The notes beneath the pieces are model-generated. The model ran no database searches and was not told the origin of the DNA. It saw only the letters and a list, made by a program, of their open reading frames with translations. A DNA stretch of 18,080 nt from JBFIHZ01 sp041601535. GTDB lineage: Bacteria; Pseudomonadota; Gammaproteobacteria; Xanthomonadales; SZUA-36. Shown one piece after another: positions 7,901 through 14,819 of this stretch. The DNA is taken from positions 1 through 18,080 of the forward strand of contig JBFIHZ010000042.1 of NCBI GenBank assembly GCA_041601535.1. The letters are read 5' to 3'. The position numbers and the translations under genes are program-made. Every line of letters starts with the position of its first letter. The stretch's first letter is position 1.

Positions 7901-8389
7901 GCCCGGGAAGGCGGTGGCCACGCGGCCTGAGGCGGTACGCTGGACCACATCTTCAATCATTTCCACCAAGCCCATGTTCATACCATCATCGGGGTGGTAA
8001 ATGCGTTCAACTCCATAGGCTTCCAGCGTTTTGATTTCCGGCAGGGTAATGGTGCCACCACCACCGCCAAAAATGCGGATGTGGTCCGCACCCCGCTGTT
8101 TCAACAGGTCAACCATGTACTTGAAATACTCGTTGTGCCCGCCCTGGTAGGACGAAATGGCAATGCCGTCGGCGTCTTCCTGGATGGCCGCACGCACGAT
8201 GTCCAGCACGCTGCGGTTATGGCCGAGATGGATCACCTCGGCACCCTGAGCCTGGATCAGGCGGCGCATGATATTGATTGCGGCATCATGACCATCAAAT
8301 AACGAAGCGGCCGTGACAAAGCGTAAGGGCGTAGTGGTTTCCGGTTGATTCTGAGTCGTCTGGCTGACCTGGTCTGCGGTAGTGCTCAT
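4910..8389 (-). CDS. icmF: Fused isobutyryl-CoA mutase (IcmF), B12-dependent
   Basis: The protein has 1159 residues, compared with about 1,090 in characterised IcmF. It starts at the ATG at 8389 (MSTTADQ), preceded by GGAAGGAAG; an in-frame upstream ATG at 8428 has no such site. The domain order is that of IcmF. An N-terminal B12-binding domain has FDGHDAA with the cobalt-ligand His34. A MeaI-type G-protein chaperone domain has the P-loop GITGTGGAGKSS (208-219), ETAGIGQ (304-310) and NKYD (351-354). A linker follows, then the mutase TIM-barrel domain from about 560. Substrate-defining positions are isobutyryl-type: Phe617 (IRMFAGEG, where methylmalonyl-CoA mutase has Tyr) and Gln808 (DQAQNT, where it has Arg). 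It converts isobutyryl-CoA and n-butyryl-CoA reversibly in the cytosol; family members also act on isovaleryl-/pivalyl-CoA. The ABM-fold gene lies 83 nt upstream on the same strand. Confidence 0.95.
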   Translation of the reverse strand: MSTTADQVSQTTQNQPETTTPLRFVTAASLFDGHDAAINIMRRLIQAQGAEVIHLGHNRSVLDIVRAAIQEDADGIAISSYQGGHNEYFKYMVDLLKQRGADHIRIFGGGGGTITLPEIKTLEAYGVERIYHPDDGMNMGLVEMIEDVVQRTASGRVATAFPGQIDISNDQTVANVISALEDEVFSEAELKLKRREWQGARQQAPVIGITGTGGAGKSSVTDELLNRFAQNFPEKRIAVLAVDPTRRRTGGALLGDRIRMNTLRNENFYMRSMATRRQHLATSAILQDAISFLKSSGFDLVIVETAGIGQSDSEIVDLVDFPIYVMTSDFGAQSQLEKIDMLDFAELVVLNKYDRRAAEDALRDVRKQWKRNRLEFQMADEEVPVYPTIASQFNDPGITWMFSNLCRLLQHKLQLPEADWSCNLDTSLKEPKATVLIPGNRQRYLAEIAEAGRAVNEDIRRQADAASAAQNYFESLKSLQDPDLPQEYERYSESSLTQSDEQSEALDRSLLLLRQRYNEAMAELSEDALQLLRGWPERKAGLRTERYSYEVRGKEITGNNFRESLSKLQIPKIGMPRDRDWGELLSFLMRENLPGGYPYTAGVFPYRRTGEDPIRMFAGEGMPERTNRRFHLIAEGQPAARLSTAFDSVTLYGEDPHTRPDIYGKVGNSGVSIATLDDMKKLYSGFDLCAPTTSVSMTINGPAPMILAFFMNTAIDQQVEIYLKNNNLWDEAQKKIDAYFEGRKRPHYEGELPKGNNGLGLALLGITSDRLIGIKGFDAEMYEKIKTNTISAVRGTVQADILKEDQAQNTCIFSTEFAMRMMGDIQQYFVDHRVRNFYSVSISGYHIAEAGANPISQLAFTLSNGFTIVEYYLARGMSVDEFAGNLSFFFSNGMDPEYTVIGRVARRIWARAMRERYGASVTSQKLKYHIQTSGRSLHAQEIQFNDIRTTLQALYALFDNCNSLHTNAFDEAITTPTPESVRRAVAIQMIINKELGLNFCENPWQGSFIVDELTDLVEEAVYQEFERISERGGVLGAMDTMYQRGKIQEESLYYESKKHDGSLPLVGVNTFLPPDGHGEVGEIELMRSSDTEKDMQVANVEAFRATHADEAAPRLKKLQQVARERKNTFEALMEAARVCSLGSMSHALYDVGGEYRRNM

Positions 8390-8433
8390 TAAACTGGCTT
8401 CCTTCCCGGCGGACCCATGCCGCCTCACTAATA

Positions 8434-8448
8434 TTGAACTAAATTCAA
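8434..8448. promoter_or_regulatory. Inverted repeat upstream of icmF
   Basis: TTGAACTAAATTCAA, with 5-bp arms and a 5-bp spacer, lies 45-59 nt before the icmF start in the gap after the ABM-fold gene. It could be a regulator site, but the arms are short and no regulator gene is nearby. Confidence 0.25.
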
Positions 8449-8472
8449 ACCCTTTGGATATTGTACCTTTCT

Positions 8473-8793
8473 TTAGTGTTGCTGTGTAAATATGCCCACG
8501 TGCGTTTCAGACCGGGTATGGGCTTGGCACTGCTCATCCAGTTCCGCATATTCCTTGCCAATAATGCGTTGCATGTCTGAAAAAGCGGATGCGCTCTGCC
8601 AATAATCGATGGTGAGAAACCGCTCGGGGTTCTGTGTGTCCCGCGTTAGCTGCGTTCCGATATACCCCGGACATTGGCGTAAAAGCCGGACCCACGCGCC
8701 ATCAGAACCGTAAGCAGTGACAAATGCGGAAAGAAATTCTTCGCGGACTTCATATTGCCAAATGCTTTGAATTTCAGATCCTGAAATATGCAC
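8473..8793 (-). CDS. Antibiotic biosynthesis monooxygenase (ABM) fold protein
   Basis: A small protein of about 106 residues with the ABM ferredoxin-like fold: IQSIWQYEVREEFLSAF, then WVRLLRQCPGYIGTQLTRD, then RFLTIDYWQSASAFSDM. These blocks are typical of the dimeric ABM superfamily, which includes cofactor-free monooxygenases, heme-degrading enzymes and many proteins of unknown substrate. The start is uncertain. I favour the GTG at 8793 (GGA six bases upstream); a TTG at 8823 would add ten residues but leaves almost no leader if the TATAAT at 8845-8840 is the -10 box. It lies directly upstream of icmF on the same strand and may be co-transcribed. The substrate cannot be read from the sequence. 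Confidence 0.8.
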   Translation of the reverse strand: MHISGSEIQSIWQYEVREEFLSAFVTAYGSDGAWVRLLRQCPGYIGTQLTRDTQNPERFLTIDYWQSASAFSDMQRIIGKEYAELDEQCQAHTRSETHVGIFTQQH

Positions 8794-8839
8794 ATCGGTT
8801 CCGGATAGGGTCTGGGCCGCCAATTATCGTCCAACTGAA

Positions 8840-8845
8840 ATTATA
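8840..8845 (-). promoter_or_regulatory. Possible -10 box for the ABM-icmF unit
   Basis: A perfect TATAAT lies on the minus strand about 50 nt before the favoured GTG start. No good -35 box is seen at the right spacing, so this is tentative. Confidence 0.3.
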
Positions 8846-9340
8846 AGGGTAGTCGTCACCAACTTTTAGACCTCTGGCAGATAGTTCATAGCAACAGACA
8901 ATGCATGACATCGTGGTGAAAACCAGGCGGGGGATGTGCATTTTTAGCCAGATTTGCGCAGTTTTATTTTTGAGCGTACGATATCCTTCGTTAAGGGGAC
9001 AACACCGCTTGCAACGGACCTTGCATTCATCAGCAATGGATCGCCGATTATCTCGCCATCCGACGAAGTGCGTCGGCAATGCAGGTGTGGGGACGGGTCG
9101 GTCCCCCGCCGTTCTGATTTATCACTGAGCGCATAGATCTCACTCATTGCGGCAGCATCTTGCAGTAATCGCCGGCTAGTCAGAGAGACGAACCTTAGCG
9201 TCAATTTCCGGTCAGAATCCGTCAGGAGCGCCTTGCGCTGTTTGAAGGTACACTGAGCCCCCGTGCAAAGTCCGCCTTATTAAATGTAGCCGTCTCCAGT
9301 TACGGCACCACCCCGTCACCCTGAAAAAAATGGATAAACC
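8846..9340. other. Gene-free stretch between divergent ABM-icmF and the M16 protease
   Basis: I recognise no protein or RNA gene here. Short open frames exist on both strands (for example minus 9204-8944) without recognisable domains or good ribosome binding sites. Two strong hairpins lie close together: 9060-9076 (CCGACG / CGTCGG, 5-nt loop) and 9089-9106 (GGGGAC / GTCCCC, 6-nt loop). Promoters for the flanking divergent genes must lie in this region. Confidence 0.5.
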
Positions 9341-12298
9341 ATGCAGAACCGGCTGAGCCTGATTTTCTTGATTGCGATTTTTTCTCTGCTCCTGAGCGCC
9401 TGCGACGACGCGCCGGATCCCGGCGCGCAACTCACCGCGCAAGCAGCCAGGGAAACCACTGACAGCAGCGACCGCAACCCCGCCCTGCCCCCGGGCGTTA
9501 CCCTGCTGGAACGATTCGAGGGTGGTAACGGGGATTTTTCAATTCCCTACACCAAGTACCGGCTGGACAATGGCCTGACCGTGATCCTGCATGAAGATCA
9601 TTCCGACCCGCTGGTACATGTGGATGTGTCCTACCACGTGGGTTCCAGCCGAGAAGAACCCGGCCGCTCCGGTTTTGCCCACTTTTTCGAGCATATGATG
9701 TTTGAAGGGTCCGCCAACGTCCCCGACGGGCAACACGGCAAGATCGTGTCCGATGCCGGCGGCACACTCAATGGCACCACCAATTCGGACCGAACCAATT
9801 ATTACGAAACCCTGCCATCCGGCCAGCTGGAAGTCGCGCTGTGGCTGGAAGCAGACCGTATGGGCTTTTTGCTGGAAGCCGTTGACGAAGAGAAATTCGA
9901 AGTGCAGCGCGAGACGGTCAAGAATGAGCGCGGCCAGCGGGTGGATAACGTGCCTTACGGGCGCACCAGCGAGACCCTGATGAAGAACCTGTACCCGGCC
10001 GACCATCCTTATTCGTGGCCGGTGATCGGCTGGACCGAAGATCTCAACGCCGCCACACTGAACGACCTCGAGCGATTTTTCCTGCGCTGGTATGGGCCCA
10101 ATAACGCCCAACTGGTGATTGGCGGAGATATCGACCCGCAACAGACACTGCAATGGATCGTCAAGTATTTCGGGCCGATTCCGGCGGGTCCGGCGGTGGA
10201 AAACCTGCAGCCCCGGCCCGCGACGCTGGACGCCGACCGGTACGTGACGCTGGAAGACAATATCCACCTGCCGGCCATCGCCATGCTGGTGCCCACGGTG
10301 TATTACTACCACGAAGACGAGGCGCCACTGGATGCCGCCGCCAAGATCCTGGGGCAGGGTAAAGCCTCCTTGCTGTACCAACGGCTGGTGCAAACCGGCC
10401 GCGCGGTCAGTGCCTATGCCAGCCACGCCTGCCGTGAACTGGCCTGCGAAATGATGTTTATCGTGGTGCAGAACCCATCCTCGGGTGAGACCCTGGCCGA
10501 GATGGAGGCCGCAGTACGTGAAACCCTGGATGAGTTCACCGAGCGCGGGGTAAAGCCCGACGACCTGGAGAAGTTCAAGGCGCAAATAGAATCCGGGCGG
10601 ATTTTTGGCATGCAAAGCGTGTCCGGCAAAGTCGGTGCCCTGGCCTATTCGGAAATGTTTAACGGCGACCCGAAAGCCGTTCAGGATGACCTCAAACGCT
10701 ACGCTGCCGTTACCCCGGAAGATGTCACCCGCGCGTTCGCCCAGCATGTCAACCAGCAACCTGCGGTGGTACTGAGCATCGTGCCCGCGGGTAAAACGGA
10801 ACTGGCAGCACACCCGGAAAATTACCAGGCACCGACCACGCAACCGGGATCCGGCGGCAGCGACCAGCCACCGGGTGTATCACCGGCGGCACCGGATGTG
10901 GCACCGGAATTGCGCAGCGTGCAGGATGATTTTGACCGCAGCATCCCACCGCAACCGCAGCCCAATGGCGTGGTGCAGTTGCCGCCGATCGAGGATATCA
11001 AGCTGGCCAATGGGGTGAGGTTACTCGCCGTGCCAAACACTGAAACGCCAACCGTGACCCTGCAGGCCGTGTTTGACATGGGCCAGCGCGATGAACCGGA
11101 GGGCAAAGCAGGGCTGGCCAGCCTGACCGCGGCGCTGATGCATGAAGCCACGCAACAACGCAGCGCGGCGGAGTTCACCGAGGCGCTGGAACGCATTGGT
11201 GCCAGTGTCAGTGTGGGCTCAAGCCAGTACGATACCACCGTTACCGTCAACACCCTGGCCAAGCACCTCGACGCCGCCATGGAACTGTTTATGGAGCGCC
11301 TGCTGCGGCCGGCTTTTACCGAGGAAGACTTCAACCGGGTGAAAGCGCAAACCATGGAAGGCCTGATGCAGGCACAAAAATCCGGGCCGGCACTGGCAGG
11401 AAGGGCCATGAGCGTCGCGCTGGCCGGGCCGCACCACCCCTTGTCCTACCCGGGCAATGGCTTGCCCTCGACGGTGAAGAACATCACCCTGGATGAGGTA
11501 AAGGCATTTTATGCAGCGCATATTCCGCAGCACCTGAGCGGTGTGCTGGTCAGCACCAGCCTGCCGCTGGAAGACATCCGCCAGGCTGCCGCCGCACTGG
11601 GTGAGTTGACCGTTCAGCCGGCACAACGTGATCCCGTGCCAGATCTGGCGCAACTGGATGGCCGGCGCATTTACCTGCTGGACAAGAGCGACGCGGCCCA
11701 AAGCAGCGTGCGCATCACCCACCCAGCCTTGCCCTACGATGCGCTGGGTGATTATTACCGGGCCGGGCTGATGAACTTCACGCTGGGCGGCACCTTTGAT
11801 GCACGCATCAACCTGAACCTGCGCGAAGACAAGGGCTGGACCTACGGTGCCTATTCCGGATTCAGCGGCGGCCCTGAAGTGGGCAGCTTCCAGTTCTCCG
11901 CGGAAATCAACCGTGAGGCCACGGTGCAGGCCATCACCGAAGCCCTGCGCGAAATTGAAAACTACCGTGACCACGGCATGACGGAAGCAGAGTTCCAGTA
12001 CCTGCAAAATGCCATCGGGCAACGCGATGCGCTGAGCTATGAAACCCCCGCCAGCAAACTCGGTCTGCTGGACCGCATCCTGACCTACAAGCTGCCACTG
12101 GACTACCGCAGCCAGCAGCAGGCCATGCTGAAGGAAACGCAGCGTGAACAGCTCAATAGCCTGGCCGGCGAGCTGCTGCAACCGGACAATGTCGCCATTA
12201 TCGTGGTCGGAGATGCCGCCAGCCTGCGGCCACAGCTTGAAGAACTGGGCTGGCCCATCACGGTGCTTGACAGTGAAGGTTTTGAAGTCGCCGAGTAG
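9341..12298 (+). CDS. M16-family zinc peptidase, two-domain lipoprotein
   Basis: The protein has 985 residues. The N-terminus is a lipoprotein signal peptide with lipobox LSAC (lipidated Cys21), so it is probably anchored in the periplasm or outer membrane. The first M16 domain carries the inverted zinc motif HFFEH (114-118) and the downstream Glu in KNERGQ (about 196), so it should be active. A proline- and glycine-rich linker (about 485-545) joins a second M16 domain. In that domain the equivalent helix reads LTAALMHEAT without HxxEH, so it is the usual inactive partner, though it keeps the LREDKGWTYGAYS block near the C-terminus. The family degrades or processes peptides in a closed chamber. 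The start ATG at 9341 has only a weak site (TGGATAA). The liu operon begins 79 nt after its stop on the same strand; a functional link is not evident. Confidence 0.92.
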   Translation: MQNRLSLIFLIAIFSLLLSACDDAPDPGAQLTAQAARETTDSSDRNPALPPGVTLLERFEGGNGDFSIPYTKYRLDNGLTVILHEDHSDPLVHVDVSYHVGSSREEPGRSGFAHFFEHMMFEGSANVPDGQHGKIVSDAGGTLNGTTNSDRTNYYETLPSGQLEVALWLEADRMGFLLEAVDEEKFEVQRETVKNERGQRVDNVPYGRTSETLMKNLYPADHPYSWPVIGWTEDLNAATLNDLERFFLRWYGPNNAQLVIGGDIDPQQTLQWIVKYFGPIPAGPAVENLQPRPATLDADRYVTLEDNIHLPAIAMLVPTVYYYHEDEAPLDAAAKILGQGKASLLYQRLVQTGRAVSAYASHACRELACEMMFIVVQNPSSGETLAEMEAAVRETLDEFTERGVKPDDLEKFKAQIESGRIFGMQSVSGKVGALAYSEMFNGDPKAVQDDLKRYAAVTPEDVTRAFAQHVNQQPAVVLSIVPAGKTELAAHPENYQAPTTQPGSGGSDQPPGVSPAAPDVAPELRSVQDDFDRSIPPQPQPNGVVQLPPIEDIKLANGVRLLAVPNTETPTVTLQAVFDMGQRDEPEGKAGLASLTAALMHEATQQRSAAEFTEALERIGASVSVGSSQYDTTVTVNTLAKHLDAAMELFMERLLRPAFTEEDFNRVKAQTMEGLMQAQKSGPALAGRAMSVALAGPHHPLSYPGNGLPSTVKNITLDEVKAFYAAHIPQHLSGVLVSTSLPLEDIRQAAAALGELTVQPAQRDPVPDLAQLDGRRIYLLDKSDAAQSSVRITHPALPYDALGDYYRAGLMNFTLGGTFDARINLNLREDKGWTYGAYSGFSGGPEVGSFQFSAEINREATVQAITEALREIENYRDHGMTEAEFQYLQNAIGQRDALSYETPASKLGLLDRILTYKLPLDYRSQQQAMLKETQREQLNSLAGELLQPDNVAIIVVGDAASLRPQLEELGWPITVLDSEGFEVAE

Positions 12299-12377
12299 CC
12301 GAAAGGCGCGGCCAATTTGCGCTACAATAACGGGCTGATTCTGCCTCCGCGCCACGGGGGCGCCGGCGGGAGAATTC

Positions 12378-13535
12378 ATGACCATTGAAATGCCGTTGAA
12401 CGACGACCTGGAAATGCTGCGCGACACGGTGCGGCGCTTTGCTGAACAGGAAATCGCTCCGCGCGCCGCCGACATCGACCAGTCCAATACCTTTCCCGCG
12501 GACCTGTGGCCGAAACTGGGCGAACTGGGCCTGTTGGGCATGACGGTGTCTGCCGAATACGGCGGTTCCGACCTCGGCTACCTGGCACACGTCGTGGCCA
12601 TGGAAGAAATTTCCCGCGCATCCGGCTCGGTCGGTCTGTCCTACGGTGCCTGCAGCAACCTGGCGATGGATAACCTGTACAAGAACGCCAACGACGAACA
12701 ACGCCAGCGCTACCTGCCAAAACTGTGCAGCGGGGAATGGGTGGGCGCGCTGGCCATGTCCGAGTCCGGCGCCGGTTCCGACGTGGTGGGCTCAATGCGT
12801 TGCAAAGCAGAGCTGCGTGGCGACGTGTGGGTAGCCAACGGCAGCAAGATGTGGATCACCAACGGTCCGGAAGCGGATGTACTTATTGTGTATATGCGCA
12901 CCGCCGGTCAGGCAGCCGGTTCACGCGGCATGACGGCCTTCCTGGTAGAAAAGCACATGGCCGGGTTCAGTACCGCGCAAAAACTCGACAAGCTGGGCAT
13001 GCGCGGCTCCAATACCTGCGAACTGCTGTTTGAGGACTGCGAAATACCACCGGAAAACGTGCTCGGCGAAGTCAACCAGGGAGTACGCGTGCTGATGAGC
13101 GGCCTGAACACCGAGCGGCTGGTGTTGTCGGGCGGCCCGCTGGGGCTGATGCAGGCGGCGATGGAGCTGGCCCTGCCCTACCTTGGCGAGCGCAAACAGT
13201 TTGGCCGTCCGGTAGGCAGTTTCGGCATCATGCAGGCCAAGGTGGCCGACATGTACACCGCGTTGCAATCGGCGCGCGCCTACGTGTACCGCATTGCCGA
13301 AGATTATGACCGTGGCCGCCGTTCCCGCGTGGACTCAGCATCCTGCCTGCTGCATGCCTCGCGCAGCGCGGTCAAGGTGGCGCTGGAGGCCATCCAGGCG
13401 CTGGGCGGCAATGGCTATATCAACGAATTCAGCGCGGGCCGGATTTTACGGGACGCCAAGCTGTATGAAATCGGCGCCGGCACCAACGAAATCCGCCAGA
13501 TGCTGATTGGCCGTGAACTGCTGGGCGCCAACTGA
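12378..13535 (+). CDS. liuA: Isovaleryl-CoA dehydrogenase
   Basis: The protein has 385 residues, a normal acyl-CoA dehydrogenase length. The ATG at 12378 is preceded by GGGAGA. Flavin and substrate motifs are present: SVGLSYGACSNL (84-95), MSESGAGSDV (127-136), WITNG (159-163) and the C-terminal ALGGNGYINEF and YEIGAGTNEIRQ. The catalytic base is Glu246 in LNTERLVLSGGPLG, the position characteristic of isovaleryl-CoA dehydrogenases rather than straight-chain enzymes. It oxidises isovaleryl-CoA to 3-methylcrotonyl-CoA, passing electrons to ETF. It is the first gene of the leucine/isovalerate degradation operon, and the downstream MCC, hydratase and lyase genes support the assignment. A TACAAT at 12323-12328 could be a -10 box, but no -35 is clear. 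Confidence 0.93.
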   Translation: MTIEMPLNDDLEMLRDTVRRFAEQEIAPRAADIDQSNTFPADLWPKLGELGLLGMTVSAEYGGSDLGYLAHVVAMEEISRASGSVGLSYGACSNLAMDNLYKNANDEQRQRYLPKLCSGEWVGALAMSESGAGSDVVGSMRCKAELRGDVWVANGSKMWITNGPEADVLIVYMRTAGQAAGSRGMTAFLVEKHMAGFSTAQKLDKLGMRGSNTCELLFEDCEIPPENVLGEVNQGVRVLMSGLNTERLVLSGGPLGLMQAAMELALPYLGERKQFGRPVGSFGIMQAKVADMYTALQSARAYVYRIAEDYDRGRRSRVDSASCLLHASRSAVKVALEAIQALGGNGYINEFSAGRILRDAKLYEIGAGTNEIRQMLIGRELLGAN

Positions 13536-13625
13536 AAGCAGGCGCCATATGCTTGATTGCAAAAACGCCATTCGCCCCAATACAACACTACTTGATCAAC
13601 ATTTTGAGACCACAGGAAACACCGC

Positions 13626-14801
13626 ATGTCTGACATCGTAATCGTAGGCGCCAAGCGCACCCCCATCGGCTCATTCCAGGGCCAGTTTCTGCCACTCAGC
13701 GCGCTGGACCTGGGCGCTGCCGCCATCAAGGCCACGCTGGAGCACGCCGGCGTCAAAGGTGAGGACGTCAGTGAAGTCATCATGGGCTGCGTCTTGCCCG
13801 CCGGCCTCGGCCAGGCACCTGCGCGGCAGGCTTCATTACAGGCGGGCGTGCCCATTTCCGCCGGATGCACCACGGTAAACAAGGTCTGCGGTTCGGGACT
13901 GAAAGCCGTGATGCTGGGACACGATGCAATCAAGGCAGGCAGTTCTGAAGTGGTCGTGGCCGGCGGCATGGAATCCATGAGCAATGCGCCCTACCTGTTG
14001 CCCAAGGCACGTAATGGCATGCGCATGGGCCACGGCCAGGTCATGGACCACATGTTCATGGACGCCCTGCAAAGCCCTTACGATGACCAGATGATGGGTA
14101 TTTTTGGCGAGATGTGTGCCGACCGTTACCAGTTCACCCGTGAGCAACAGGATGCATTTTCCATCACGTCCGTTGAACGCGCACAGCGCGCCCAGGCCGA
14201 AGGCGATTTCAACGATGAAATCACGCCGGTCACGGTTTCCACCCGCAAGGGTGAAACCACCTATGACCAGGACGAAGAACCGCCGCGCTGCAATATCGAC
14301 AAAATTCCTGGCTTGCGCCCGGCCTTCAAAAAGGACGGCACGGTGACCGCAGCCAATTCGTCGTCCATTTCCGACGGCGCCGCCGCTACCGTGTTGATGA
14401 CGGCAGAAAAAGCCGCCGAGCTGGGCGCGCAGCCACTGGCCCGCATCGTGGCACACGCCACCCATGCGCATGAACCGGAATGGTTTACCACGGCGCCCTC
14501 CACCGCGGTGGCCAAGGTAGCTGAAAAAGCCGGCTGGAGCCTGCAAGATGTCGACCTGTTTGAAATCAACGAAGCCTTTGCTTCGGTGACCATGGCGGCG
14601 ATGGCGGATAACCAGTTGGATCACGACCGGGTCAATGTCAATGGCGGTGCATGCGCACTGGGCCATCCGGTGGGTGCATCGGGTACACGCATCCTGGTCA
14701 CGCTGATACATGCCCTGCGCAAACGCGGCGGCAAGCGCGGTATTGCCTCGCTGTGCCTGGGCGGAGGTGAAGCCGTAGCCGTAGCCATCGAAATCGTATA
14801 A
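13626..14801 (+). CDS. Acetyl-CoA C-acetyltransferase (thiolase)
   Basis: The protein has 391 residues, a typical biosynthetic/degradative thiolase length. The ATG at 13626 has AGGA 8-9 nt upstream. All catalytic elements are present: nucleophile Cys88 in NKVCGSGLKAV, the NEAFA loop, His347 in ALGHPVGASG and Cys377 in CLGGGEAVA. It cleaves acetoacetyl-CoA to two acetyl-CoA or runs in reverse. It lies 90 nt after the dehydrogenase and 18 nt before the carboxylase subunit. In this setting it probably handles acetoacetyl-CoA made from the acetoacetate released by HMG-CoA lyase. It is also the type of enzyme that supplies polyhydroxybutyrate synthesis, but no pha genes are here. Confidence 0.92.
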   Translation: MSDIVIVGAKRTPIGSFQGQFLPLSALDLGAAAIKATLEHAGVKGEDVSEVIMGCVLPAGLGQAPARQASLQAGVPISAGCTTVNKVCGSGLKAVMLGHDAIKAGSSEVVVAGGMESMSNAPYLLPKARNGMRMGHGQVMDHMFMDALQSPYDDQMMGIFGEMCADRYQFTREQQDAFSITSVERAQRAQAEGDFNDEITPVTVSTRKGETTYDQDEEPPRCNIDKIPGLRPAFKKDGTVTAANSSSISDGAAATVLMTAEKAAELGAQPLARIVAHATHAHEPEWFTTAPSTAVAKVAEKAGWSLQDVDLFEINEAFASVTMAAMADNQLDHDRVNVNGGACALGHPVGASGTRILVTLIHALRKRGGKRGIASLCLGGGEAVAVAIEIV

Positions 14802-14819
14802 GGAGAGCCGGACCCCCCT

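Noticed and set aside
8944..9204. Minus-strand open frame of 86 codons in the gene-free region.
   Set aside because: No recognisable domain, no clear ribosome binding site, and it spans both hairpins. It could be a decayed gene, but I cannot support it.
9539..10843. Long open frame (434 codons) on the minus strand, and a similar one at 11219-12541.
   Set aside because: Both are antisense to the M16 protease (the second also to the start of the dehydrogenase) and show no family motifs.
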